A stretch of DNA of 64,000 nucleotides from Roseovarius carneus. Lineage in GTDB: Bacteria > Pseudomonadota > Alphaproteobacteria > Rhodobacterales > Rhodobacteraceae. Made by a program: the position numbers and the translations under genes. Positions 35,289 through 43,348 of the stretch are shown here, piece after piece. Positions within the stretch are counted from its first letter, which is position 1; every line of letters starts with the position of its first letter. Below the pieces are notes generated by a model that made no database searches, was not told where the DNA came from, and was given only the letters and a program-made list of their open reading frames with translations. The stretch lies in assembly GCF_020141465.1 (NCBI RefSeq), contig NZ_JAHSPD010000001.1, forward strand, positions 1,780,374-1,844,373, in the 5' to 3' direction.

Positions 35289-35474
35289 ATGAGCCTGCTT
35301 GGCGAAGATTTGTGTCTCAAGGGGTCGGACCAACGCAAAGCCACGCTCGGGGATGAGTATGTCGAGAAGAACCTCGCCGCCGCCGCTGAGTTTACGAAGC
35401 CCTTTCAGGAGGCGATGACGGCGTGGTGCCGGGGCACGTCTGGGCCTTTGAGCGGAGGGCAGCATGGCAAATGA
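35289..35474 (+). pseudogene. Truncated carboxymuconolactone-decarboxylase-like gene
   Basis: About 61 codons. Residues 1-47 (MSLLGEDLCLKG, RKATLGDEYVEKN, FTKPFQEAMTAWC) match the start of PcaC-like CMD proteins of about 125 aa, up to the conserved W-C-x-G. The rest of the fold, including the His and Cys of the active-site helix, is gone; instead it runs RGTSGPLSGGQHGK to a stop that overlaps the following BKACE remnant. I read this as an internal deletion. The start is the ATG at 35289. Confidence 0.6.
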
Positions 35475-35688
35475 TGTGGCGGTCAAACCGTGTATCTTAT
35501 GTGTCACGATCACCGGGTCCGTGCCGACCAAGGCCGACAATCCTGCCGTGCCGATCAGCACCGCGGAGCAGATCGAGAGCACGCATGCGGCGTTGATCGC
35601 GCGGGCGGCGGATTTGTGCGAGACATATATCTGCCCTATGGTGTCACCTGCATGGGCGCGCGACATTCTCGGGCTGCGCACGGCCTGA
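35464..35688 (+). pseudogene. Internally deleted beta-keto acid cleavage enzyme (BKACE, DUF849)
   Basis: 74 codons instead of about 280-310. Residues 1-43 (MANDVAVKPCILCVTITGS, then ADNPAVPISTAEQIESTHAA) are the normal N-terminus, with the PCILCVTITGS and TAEQIESTHAA motifs. Residues 44-74 (LIARAADLCETYICPMVSP, ARDILGLRTA) match the C-terminus, where the family reads AALV-RA-DLC and AR-ILGL. The whole barrel between is missing, in frame. It follows another broken catabolic gene. Not functional as a cleavage enzyme. Confidence 0.65.
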
Positions 35689-35720
35689 GGCGGAGATCCC
35701 CAAGCAGCAAGCCCGGACGG

Positions 35721-35741
35721 GGGGCTTTGGGCGAAAGCCCC
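35721..35741 (+). other. Hairpin downstream of the pseudogenes
   Basis: GGGGCTTT (35721-35728) pairs with AAAGCCCC (35734-35741) around a 5-base loop. No T-run follows. It might end transcription from the upstream polysaccharide operon, but could equally be incidental. Confidence 0.35.
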
Positions 35742-36030
35742 AAGGGGAATGTGGCGAAATGTGGCAAAATCTGTACAGAAGCGCGGGTGGCTCCCCTGCG
35801 ATGACGTAGAGGCTCAAACAGTGTTTTTAAGTGAAAATCCCTTATTCACGACCGGTCGGACAAAGCCCGTGTGGTTAAAACGTCACAAAGTTGCCTAGAG
35901 ATAAAGACCTCCCCCGCCCCTTCGTTGACAGTGCAGGTCAAAATGCAGCATCACTCCCCCAAGCCGCATCCCATCGTGGGGCGTGGCGGATAATGACACA
36001 TATCCCCGATAATATGAGGAGGGACTCCCT
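35742..36030 (+). promoter_or_regulatory. Porin leader and candidate promoter region
   Basis: This 289-base non-coding stretch is AT-richer than its flanks. A TTGACA box at 35925-35930 is followed after 17 bases by GCATCA (35948-35953), a weak -10, about 80 bases before the porin start. GACCGGTC forms a short palindrome near 35850-35857. A GAGGAGGG ribosome-binding site (36016-36023) precedes the TTG start. Nothing else is recognised. Confidence 0.4.
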
Positions 36031-37200
36031 TTGAAAAAGCATCTGCTTTGCACCAGCGCGATCATCGGTTGCGCGATGGCAGCTCCAGCTACGGCCCAAG
36101 AATGGGACCTGAACTGGGGTGGCTTCATGAACCAACACATCGCGTTCGCTGACGTCAGCGGCACGACGGTCACTACCAGTGCCAACGATGGCATCGTGTT
36201 CCTGTCGACCACAGAAATCATCTTCACTCCTTCGGTTACGCTCGACAACGGCCTGACCTTCGGTGTGAATGTGCAGATGGAAGGCGAGAATAACGGCGGC
36301 GGCGCAATCGGTATCGATGAGACATACATGTCGATCTCCGGCGACGCATTTGGCCAACTCGACATCGGTTCCGAGAACTCGGCTGGTTATAAGATGAGCG
36401 TTGCCGCACCTGGTGTGACATCCATGTTCATCAACTCGCCTTCGATCTCCGCGTTTATCCCGCTGTCCTCGGCTTTGCCATGGAACTTCCGTCAGGCTGG
36501 CGTGTCCGCCTACACTGAGGTCGCAGGTAACAATGACGTTGACCGTCTGACCTACTACACGCCTTCGTTCAATGGCCTGACACTTGGTGTGTCGTATGCC
36601 CGTAACAACCAAGGCAACGCGGTTTCGTCGAGCAACGCCAACGCAGCCGGTTCCGTCGAGGATATTTTCGACATCGGCGTGGCATACAGCCAGACCTTCG
36701 GCACTACATCGGTTGACCTGTCGGCACGTTTCGGCACCGGTGATCGTACCGCACTTCCAGCAGCTGCAGCAGTCGCCGCGACTCCTGGTAACGCTGGTAC
36801 AGCTGCAGTGACAGCAGTTCCTGCTGGCACCGTGGAAACATGGGCGGTTGGCGCACAGTTCGGCTTCGGCGACTTCGCAGTTGGCGGTCACTATGCTGAG
36901 AACGATGCTGGCCTCGTAGGCGACAATGGCGACCAGTCCAGCTGGGGCCTTGGCGGCACATACGACATGGCTGGCCCATGGGCGTTTGAAGCGGTCATGT
37001 TCTTCGGTGAGTTCGAAAACAGCGGTACAGCTGGCGCAGACGAAGAGTACAACGCATACCGTATCGGCGCGAGCCGTGACCTGGGTCCAGGCGTTGACTG
37101 GGACATCTACGCTGTCTACGCAGAAGCTGATGACAAAGGCGCCGTTGGCACCGAAGTCAAAGGTACTGTGATCGGTACAGCGATCAACCTGAGCTTCTAA
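36031..37200 (+). CDS. Outer-membrane porin
   Basis: 389 aa, beta-barrel with signal peptide MKKHLLCTSAIIGCAMAAPATA before QEWDLNWGGFMNQH. Repeating amphipathic strands ending in aromatic residues and the closing NLSF with terminal Phe are the Gram-negative porin pattern. An Ala-rich loop near residues 245-275 (PAAAAVAATPGNAGT) probably faces outside. The start is TTG, after a strong GAGGAGGG site. Base composition is lower in GC, with codon choices (GGT, CGT, GCT, ACC) typical of highly expressed genes and unlike its neighbours. Followed by a clear terminator. Single gene, general solute diffusion. Confidence 0.9.
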   Translation: MKKHLLCTSAIIGCAMAAPATAQEWDLNWGGFMNQHIAFADVSGTTVTTSANDGIVFLSTTEIIFTPSVTLDNGLTFGVNVQMEGENNGGGAIGIDETYMSISGDAFGQLDIGSENSAGYKMSVAAPGVTSMFINSPSISAFIPLSSALPWNFRQAGVSAYTEVAGNNDVDRLTYYTPSFNGLTLGVSYARNNQGNAVSSSNANAAGSVEDIFDIGVAYSQTFGTTSVDLSARFGTGDRTALPAAAAVAATPGNAGTAAVTAVPAGTVETWAVGAQFGFGDFAVGGHYAENDAGLVGDNGDQSSWGLGGTYDMAGPWAFEAVMFFGEFENSGTAGADEEYNAYRIGASRDLGPGVDWDIYAVYAEADDKGAVGTEVKGTVIGTAINLSF

Positions 37201-37227
37201 GCTTTAGGTTCATCGATAAAGTCAGGG

Positions 37228-37260
37228 CGAGGGGGTGCATTCCCCCTCGTCTTCTTTTAT
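37228..37260 (+). terminator. Rho-independent terminator after the porin gene
   Basis: CGAGGGGG (37228-37235) pairs perfectly with CCCCCTCG (37242-37249), loop TGCATT, followed by the T-rich TCTTCTTTTA. It starts 28 bases after the porin stop codon. Confidence 0.82.
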
Positions 37261-37294
37261 GTGAAGGGCATCTGTTCATCAGGGTGCAGGACGC

Positions 37295-38122
37295 ATGAAA
37301 AAAAGCATTATCTGGCTGGCCTCCTATCCTAAATCCGGCAACACATGGACCCGGATTTTTCTGGCTAATTATCTCGCAAATTCAGCAAAACCGCTTTCTA
37401 TCAATGAGGCGCATCGTTTTTGCATGGGCGATACGATCGCATCAACCTATCACAAAGTTGCTGGGTGCCAGATCGACACAAAAGACATTGGGCTGACGCT
37501 GCGCCTACGACCCAAAGTGCTGGCGGGGATCGTGGCCAACAATGCGGATGTAAATTTCGTCAAAACTCACCATATGCGCAGAAGTGCCGGAAATATGGCG
37601 CTGATCCCGCCTGAGGTCACGCGCTCGGCCATTTATATCATGCGCAATCCGCTGGATATGGTGCTGTCTTATGCGCGACATTACGGCATTACGCCCGCTG
37701 TGGCTGTTGCTCAGATCGGAAACGAGGACAACGCAAACGCGGCTGATGAGAATTCTGTAGCACAGTTTCTCGGCTCTTGGTCCGGGCATGTCAAAAGTTG
37801 GACCTCCCCCTCGCCCTACCCGGTGCTTGTGCTCCGCTATGAGGATCTTTTGGAGGATCCTGAGGCGCAATTTGCCCGCGTTTTGACCCATATCGGGATT
37901 CCTGTGGAGAAGGAGCGGCTTAAAAAGGCTGTTGAGTTCGCGAGCTTCAAGGAATTGTCGCGCCAAGAGGAGAGCGCGGGCTTTATTGAGCGCCCCAAGC
38001 AAACGGAGAAGTTCTTTGCCAAGGGCGCAGCCGGGCAATGGAAAGACGATCTCGACAAACCGCTCATTGATGAAATCAAGCGCACCCACCGCAAGGTTAT
38101 GAAGAAACACGGGTATCTGTGA
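37295..38122 (+). CDS. Sulfotransferase (first of tandem pair)
   Basis: 275 aa, PAPS-dependent sulfotransferase fold. The 5'-phosphosulfate loop is SYPKSGNTW (10-18), with LLKTHH-like VNFVKTHHMRR, and the 3'-phosphate region IMRNPLDMVLSYARHYG (Arg, Ser). RYEDLLEDPEAQF and FFAKGAAGQWKDDL near the end fit the bacterial sulfotransferase family. Cytosolic; the acceptor could be a sugar, lipid or small alcohol. TGATG overlap to a paralogue. The nearby polysaccharide genes make a sulfated glycan plausible, but that is inference. Confidence 0.88.
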   Translation: MKKSIIWLASYPKSGNTWTRIFLANYLANSAKPLSINEAHRFCMGDTIASTYHKVAGCQIDTKDIGLTLRLRPKVLAGIVANNADVNFVKTHHMRRSAGNMALIPPEVTRSAIYIMRNPLDMVLSYARHYGITPAVAVAQIGNEDNANAADENSVAQFLGSWSGHVKSWTSPSPYPVLVLRYEDLLEDPEAQFARVLTHIGIPVEKERLKKAVEFASFKELSRQEESAGFIERPKQTEKFFAKGAAGQWKDDLDKPLIDEIKRTHRKVMKKHGYL

Positions 38123-38988
38123 TGCAGGATCTCAAACGCGTAATCTGGCTGGCTTCCTATCCTAAATCGGGGAACACGTGGATCAGGTCCCTTCTGGCGC
38201 ATTACTTCATGCCGCCCGGAAAAGCGCCTGATATCAATAATCTACGCCAGTTTACCACGGCGGATGTGCGGCAGGACTTCTTTGACGCGGCCAATGGCGG
38301 AGCCTTTCAGGGCAAGGGGCTTGAGGAATGGGTGAGGATGCGCGGCCCCGCCCTGCGCCTGATTGCGGCCTCCAAACAGGGCCATCATTTCGTCAAGACC
38401 CATTGCCAGACGATCCAGCTTTTCGGGGCCGACCTCATTCCGCCCGAGATTACGGCGGGCGCAATTTACGTGATGCGCAATCCGTTCGATCTCGCACCGT
38501 CCTTTGCGCGCCACCAATCCGCCGATATCGACACTGCGATTGAGCGGATGTGCCTTGAGAACACGGTGATGGGCACGCCCACAGGCATTTATGATGCGCT
38601 CGGGCGGTGGGACGATCATATCGCCCGCTGGACCGAAGCGCCGGGCCTCAAACGCAGGATCGTGCGGTATGAGGACCTTCTTAAACGCCCTGCAAAGGAA
38701 ATGCGTGGCCTGCTCGAAGACTTCCTTAGCGTCAAGGTGGAGCCGCAAAAGCTCGCCCGCGCCGTGAAGGCCACCAGTTTTGCCAATATGCAAAAACAAG
38801 AGCGCGAGAAGGGTTTTAACGAGCGGCCCGAGGGGATGAAGGCGTTCTTTGCCAAGGGCCAATCAGGCGTCTGGCGGACGGATCTGACACCCGCTCAGGT
38901 TGGTCGCATCCGCGAAGCGTTTTTGCCCACGCTTGAGACGTGGTACCCTGAGCTTCTGGATGAGACGGCGGCGTTCGCCAAAGGCTGA
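38122..38988 (+). CDS. Sulfotransferase (second of tandem pair)
   Basis: 288 aa. ASYPKSGNTW (11-20) is the PAPS loop, HHFVKTHC the following strand, YVMRNPFDLAPSFARHQS the 3'-phosphate motif, then RYEDLLKRPAKEM and FFAKGQSGVWRTDL. Clearly paralogous to the upstream gene by shared motif order and a shared start (IWLASYPKSGNTW), so a tandem duplication. Start is the ATG at 38122 inside the upstream stop (TGATG). They may act as two enzymes with related acceptors, or as a heterodimer. Confidence 0.88.
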   Translation: MQDLKRVIWLASYPKSGNTWIRSLLAHYFMPPGKAPDINNLRQFTTADVRQDFFDAANGGAFQGKGLEEWVRMRGPALRLIAASKQGHHFVKTHCQTIQLFGADLIPPEITAGAIYVMRNPFDLAPSFARHQSADIDTAIERMCLENTVMGTPTGIYDALGRWDDHIARWTEAPGLKRRIVRYEDLLKRPAKEMRGLLEDFLSVKVEPQKLARAVKATSFANMQKQEREKGFNERPEGMKAFFAKGQSGVWRTDLTPAQVGRIREAFLPTLETWYPELLDETAAFAKG

Positions 38989-39035
38989 TACCCGCGTGCG
39001 TATATCTGTTGGAACCCTGTTTGGAAGGTCACGCT

Positions 39036-39554
39036 ATGAAACCTCTGTTTGCTTCTTTCGCGGCTCTCGCCCTTGGCGCGTGCGCCGTTGCGGCCCCACA
39101 GGGCACGCGCACTCTTGGCTCCGATCTGGCAGTTGGAGGGGGCACGTATAATTCCCCCGGTGGCCTCAGCGTTGCGGCAGAGGTGCAGAATATCGGCGGT
39201 AAAATAGGGGTTTGCGGTGTCTGGGCGCAGAGCGAGAGCCAATCCGTGCTAACCAAGTTCTCGGCCAAGAACGTCTTGGCCAAGGGCGTGGTTCTCTTGA
39301 ACAACGAGGTGATCCTGAGAGGGCTCGACCGTCTGGCCGAGGTCCCGCCCGCGCCGTCCTATGTGGGCCAAATGGGCAATTGCTTTGTGACCGAGGCACC
39401 TTGGACCGGCGGCGGAGAGGCGCGGATTTCGATCCCCCGCCAAGTGGTTGGCCGTGACGGGGATCTGGATCTGAGCGAGGAGGGCGGGTTTGTTGTGGTC
39501 TTCCGTCCCGGCGGCCCAAGCGCGCATCCCAGCGACCCAAAGCCTTGGGATTGA
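39036..39554 (+). CDS. Putative lipoprotein, unknown function
   Basis: 172 aa. MKPLFASFAALALGACAVAA carries a lipobox (LGAC), so Cys15 is the likely lipidation site and the mature protein sits in a membrane facing the periplasm. The body is beta-rich (SVAAEVQNIGGKIGVCGVW, VILRGLDRLAEVP) with two further cysteines that could form a disulfide. The ending PSAHPSDPKPWD is unstructured. No family recognised. The ATG follows GGAAGG. It is 47 bases after the sulfotransferase pair. Confidence 0.75.
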   Translation: MKPLFASFAALALGACAVAAPQGTRTLGSDLAVGGGTYNSPGGLSVAAEVQNIGGKIGVCGVWAQSESQSVLTKFSAKNVLAKGVVLLNNEVILRGLDRLAEVPPAPSYVGQMGNCFVTEAPWTGGGEARISIPRQVVGRDGDLDLSEEGGFVVVFRPGGPSAHPSDPKPWD

Positions 39555-39722
39555 CCCGCCGAACAGGCGTGGGCGCTGCGTTTCTACGCGGCGTAAACTC
39601 CTGCATGGCTGATTGCACAGTAGACAGCCCGCGATTTGTTCAACAAAGTGACAAGACGCTGGATTTAGGTGCGTGACAGCCGACAGGCTTGTACGATCTC
39701 GGTGCGGACTTGGGAGGGTTCT

Positions 39723-41447
39723 ATGACACAAGCGGAGCGGCCGTGGACGGCTTTTTACGGGCCCGGCGTCCGGGTGGATATGGGTGCACCGTCCTACCGC
39801 AATCTGGCCGATTTGATCCGCTCGGTCGCCGAGACTTATGGCAAGGCTCCGGCCTTCACTTGCTGCTTGCCCAACGGAATGAACGGCACGCTGAGCTATG
39901 CCCAAGTCGATGAGATGTCCGATGGGTTTGCGGCCTATCTGCGCGAGGTGGCGGGGCTGAACAAGGGCGACCGGGTGGCGCTTCAGATGCCCAACGGGCT
40001 GGCCTTTCCGGTGGCGGCGTTTGGCGTGCTCAAGGCCGGGTGCATCTTGGTGAACGTCAATCCGCTCTACACCGCCGAGGAAATGGCGCGGCAGTTTGAG
40101 GATAGCAAACCTCACGCGTTGATCATCGTGGATATGTTCGCGGATAAGGTGCCGGCCGCCACGCGCGTGCACAAAATTCCCAACATCATCGTCACTCGTG
40201 TGGCCGAGTTTTTTCCTGCCATGCCGCGCGGGATCGTGGGCCTGGTGCAGAAATACTGGGACCGCTCAATCCAACCTGTTGAGATGCCCCATATCCGCTT
40301 GCCCGATGCCATCGCCGCCGGGCGACGGCATGTGTCGGAGGCGCGTGTCGAAGTGGACGCCTATCATCAGGGCGTGGGCACTGAGGATGTGGCGGTGCTG
40401 CAATATACTGGCGGCACCACGGGTGTGTCGAAAGGCGCGATGCTGACCCATGGCAATCTGATCATGAACATGGAGCAGACGATGGAGATGCTCTCCACGG
40501 CTGTAAAAAAGGGCGAAGAGGTCGTGCTAACAGCGCTGCCAATGTATCACATCTTTGCCTTCACGGTGAACCTACTTGGGTTCTATTGGCTGGGTGCGCG
40601 CAATATCCTGATCCCCAACCCGCGGCCTCTGTCGAGCCTCAAGCGGGCGTTTGAGAATTATAAAATCACTTGGATGAGCGGCGTGAACACGCTTCTCAAC
40701 GGGCTGTGTAACGAGGCATGGTTCACCGACAGCCCTCCCAAACACCTCAAATATGCTGTCGCGGGCGGTATGGCTTTGCAATCCTCGGTGGCGGAGCGGT
40801 GGCAGCAGATCACCGGCGCGCCGGTGCTTCAGGGGTACGGGCTGACCGAGACATCGCCCGTGCTGACCTTTGAGCCACCGGGCAAGGCCCGGCCCGGCAC
40901 GATCGGTGTGCCGGTCCCCTCCACGCAGGTGAAATGCGTGGCCGAAGACGGCAGCGACGCCGCCATTGGCACGCCCGGCGAGATCGCGGCGCGCGGCCCG
41001 CAGATCATGAAGGGCTATTGGGAGAAACCCGAGGAAACGGCCAATGTGATGCTGGGCGATTGGTTTCTCACCGGCGATATCGGCGTGATGGAGGCGGATG
41101 GTTATTTCCGCATCGTTGACCGCAAGAAGGACATGGTGGTTGTCTCTGGCTTCAACGTCTACCCCAATGAGGTGGAGGATGTTCTGGCGGCCCACCCCGG
41201 CGTTCTGGAAGTGGCCGTGATCGGCATTCCGGATGCCGCGGCGGGCGAGGCGGTCAAAGCGTTTATCGTGCCGGCCGATCCGGGCCTCACCAGAGACACC
41301 GTGCGCGCCTATTGCAAGGAGCATATGACCGCCTACAAGGTTCCGAAACAAGTGGAGTTCAGAGATAGTCTGCCAAAATCCAATGTCGGGAAAATCCTCA
41401 GAAAAGACCTGCGCGGCGAAGAGTCGCGCGGGCTTGCAGCGGAGTAG
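39723..41447 (+). CDS. Long-chain (or aryl) acyl-CoA ligase
   Basis: 574 aa ANL-superfamily ligase making acyl-CoA through an acyl-adenylate. P-loop YTGGTTGVSKGAMLTHGN from residue 228, YGLTETSPVL, GWFLTGDIG-like DWFLTGDIGVMEADGYF, and the C-terminal hinge and Lys region (DRKKDMVVVSGFNVYPNEVE, then LPKSNVGKILRKDLR) are all present. It is most like FadD, but the acyl pocket cannot be read. The ATG at 39723 follows GGGAGGG. The next gene, an SBF-family transporter, starts 6 bases downstream, so uptake and activation of one acid look coupled. Confidence 0.9.
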   Translation: MTQAERPWTAFYGPGVRVDMGAPSYRNLADLIRSVAETYGKAPAFTCCLPNGMNGTLSYAQVDEMSDGFAAYLREVAGLNKGDRVALQMPNGLAFPVAAFGVLKAGCILVNVNPLYTAEEMARQFEDSKPHALIIVDMFADKVPAATRVHKIPNIIVTRVAEFFPAMPRGIVGLVQKYWDRSIQPVEMPHIRLPDAIAAGRRHVSEARVEVDAYHQGVGTEDVAVLQYTGGTTGVSKGAMLTHGNLIMNMEQTMEMLSTAVKKGEEVVLTALPMYHIFAFTVNLLGFYWLGARNILIPNPRPLSSLKRAFENYKITWMSGVNTLLNGLCNEAWFTDSPPKHLKYAVAGGMALQSSVAERWQQITGAPVLQGYGLTETSPVLTFEPPGKARPGTIGVPVPSTQVKCVAEDGSDAAIGTPGEIAARGPQIMKGYWEKPEETANVMLGDWFLTGDIGVMEADGYFRIVDRKKDMVVVSGFNVYPNEVEDVLAAHPGVLEVAVIGIPDAAAGEAVKAFIVPADPGLTRDTVRAYCKEHMTAYKVPKQVEFRDSLPKSNVGKILRKDLRGEESRGLAAE

Positions 41448-41452
41448 GATGA

Positions 41453-42334
41453 GTGGTCGGAGCATTCGAGCAGGCGCTTTTGGCGTTGATGATTTTCGTG
41501 ATCATGCTGGGGATGGGCGCATCGCTTACCCCGCGTGATTTCTACCTCGCGCTCAAGCGGCCCTACGGCCTGGCCATCGGCGTGGTCAGCCAATATGGCT
41601 TCATGCCGTTCATTGGCTTCTTGCTCATCACCTTTTTGCCATTGCCGAGCGCGGTGGCGGTGGGGGTGTTGATCATGTCGTGTATGCCGGGCGGGACGAC
41701 CTCGAATATCTTCACCTATTTCTCAAAGGGTAATCTGGCGCTTTCGGTTTTGATGACCGTGACGTCAACCGTTTTTGGCGTGCTTTTGATCCCGATTTTG
41801 CTGTTGATCTATGCCAACGCGCTGGATCTGGAGATCCCGCGCGAAAACATCATTGCCACGCTTGTTCTGCTGCTTGTGCCTGTGGCCATCGGCATGGGCC
41901 TGCGCCGGTTGAACGCCAATGGGGGGGCGGTTACGGAGTTCATGGGCTCGCTTCTGGCGGTGTTCTTTATCGCCTTCATCCTGATCAGCTGGGTCCCGCG
42001 CAACTGGGAATTCCTGCTCACGACCACGCCTGCGACCTATGTGGCGTCGATCGCTCTGGGCGTGTGCGGTATCGCAATCGGCTACGCCTTTGCCCGTGTG
42101 CTGCGTCTGCATCCGCGCAATGCGCGCACCGTGGCGCTTGAGACGGGCATCCAGAACGGCCCGCTCGCCATTGCCATCGTCGCCTTCACCTTCTCGGGCA
42201 CCGAGGCGCAAAGCTATATGGCCGTGCCTGCGCTTTACTCGCTCTTCATCGTGATCGTGGCCACGTGCGTGACCTTCATCTTCCGCCGCGCGAACACGGC
42301 GGCGGAGCAGAAGATGCCGGATGGGTTGCTCTGA
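41453..42334 (+). CDS. Bile acid:sodium symporter-family (SBF) transporter
   Basis: 293 aa, inner membrane, about nine to ten helices with no long soluble part. The helix GVLIMSCMPGGTTSNIFTYF is the family's crossover motif, and ALETGIQNGPLAIAI is the second one (glutamate, asparagine near the sodium sites). The GTG start at 41453 comes just 5 bases after the ligase stop; the ATG at 41449 is out of frame. Substrate is an organic anion; because of its coupled partner, a carboxylate that becomes a CoA ester is probable. Convergent with the formamidase gene. Confidence 0.87.
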   Translation: MVGAFEQALLALMIFVIMLGMGASLTPRDFYLALKRPYGLAIGVVSQYGFMPFIGFLLITFLPLPSAVAVGVLIMSCMPGGTTSNIFTYFSKGNLALSVLMTVTSTVFGVLLIPILLLIYANALDLEIPRENIIATLVLLLVPVAIGMGLRRLNANGGAVTEFMGSLLAVFFIAFILISWVPRNWEFLLTTTPATYVASIALGVCGIAIGYAFARVLRLHPRNARTVALETGIQNGPLAIAIVAFTFSGTEAQSYMAVPALYSLFIVIVATCVTFIFRRANTAAEQKMPDGLL

Positions 42335-42345
42335 GGCGACACGCT

Positions 42346-43329
42346 CTAGCGGAGGTATTCCTTCCGCATCGATGCGCCGAGCGTGTATTTCGGATCGACG
42401 ATGTTGCCCACGCGCATTTTGCCCGCCTGAGTGGCGAGGAAATACGCCTCGACCTCGTCAAAGCCGTGATCCTCGACCATCCAGCGTACCAGATCGCGAT
42501 AGGCCATGCGCGCGGCATCCTCCATCGGGCGCGCGGAGCCTACGGACATGATGAAATCTTCGGTCTCAAGCCGCACGCCCGGAATGGACCAGCCCTTGAT
42601 CAAGTCGATCTGAAGCACCACGGTCGCCGCGATTTCCACCGCCACGCCGCAAAGCTCGCCGTCGCCTTGGCGGCCATGGCAATCGCCGACGAAGAAATGC
42701 GCGTCCTTGCGCTGCACTGGGAAATAGACGACAGCACCCGGTGCCACATCGGGCAGGTCCATGTTGCCGCCCCAATAATCAGGCTGAAGGGATGTGACCG
42801 CCTCGATCTCGGGGCTGATGCCCATCGTGCCGATAAAAGGCTCAAAGGGCAGTGTGATACGGTCGGAGAATTTCACGCCCGCCTCCGTCACCTCCATTTT
42901 CTTTACCCGCTCAGGCAGGCCGGGGTTGAGCATCATATTCGCATCCGCCGCGAGCGCGCCAAAGCTTGGGATCAGCGCGGTTGTCCCCGCAGGCTGTGGC
43001 CCGCGCGGCAGGACGCTGTGGATATGGACCGCCAGAACATCGCCCTTCTCGGCCCCCTCCACGGCGATGGGGCCGTTTTGCGGATTGACGAAGGGCATGT
43101 TGAGAAGCTCGGAAGGTTTGTCATCCTCGGTTTTGATCAGCCCACCGAACGCGTCAATCGTCTCGACCTCCACCACATCGCCGGGCGCGATGCGCATCAC
43201 CGGCTCGGAATAGGGGCCATAGACATAGTGGAATTCGCCTTGATCCTCTTCCGTAAGGGTGTGCCTTGCGCCCGCCTTGCCGCCCGCGAGGGCCTTGCGG
43301 CCCATGACCGATTGCATGATCCATGACAT
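42346..43329 (-). CDS. Acetamidase/formamidase-family amidohydrolase
   Basis: 327 aa, cytoplasmic, hydrolyses small amides such as formamide or acetamide to acid and ammonia. Motifs: VYGPYSEPVMRIAPGDVVEV, NPQNGPIAVEGAEKGDVLAV, FFVGDCHGRQGDGELCGVAV (metal-site residues), and SVGSARPMEDAARMAYRDLV. I place the start at ATG 43329 after a GGAGG site; the frame runs a further 71 codons upstream but matches the gene's neighbour antisense, not the family. Third gene of a minus-strand operon behind an RpiR regulator and a GS-like ligase. Its length suits the shorter acetamidase group rather than 405-aa FmdA. Confidence 0.88.
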   Translation of the reverse strand: MSWIMQSVMGRKALAGGKAGARHTLTEEDQGEFHYVYGPYSEPVMRIAPGDVVEVETIDAFGGLIKTEDDKPSELLNMPFVNPQNGPIAVEGAEKGDVLAVHIHSVLPRGPQPAGTTALIPSFGALAADANMMLNPGLPERVKKMEVTEAGVKFSDRITLPFEPFIGTMGISPEIEAVTSLQPDYWGGNMDLPDVAPGAVVYFPVQRKDAHFFVGDCHGRQGDGELCGVAVEIAATVVLQIDLIKGWSIPGVRLETEDFIMSVGSARPMEDAARMAYRDLVRWMVEDHGFDEVEAYFLATQAGKMRVGNIVDPKYTLGASMRKEYLR

Positions 43330-43348
43330 GTTGTGAAGTGCCTCCGTG

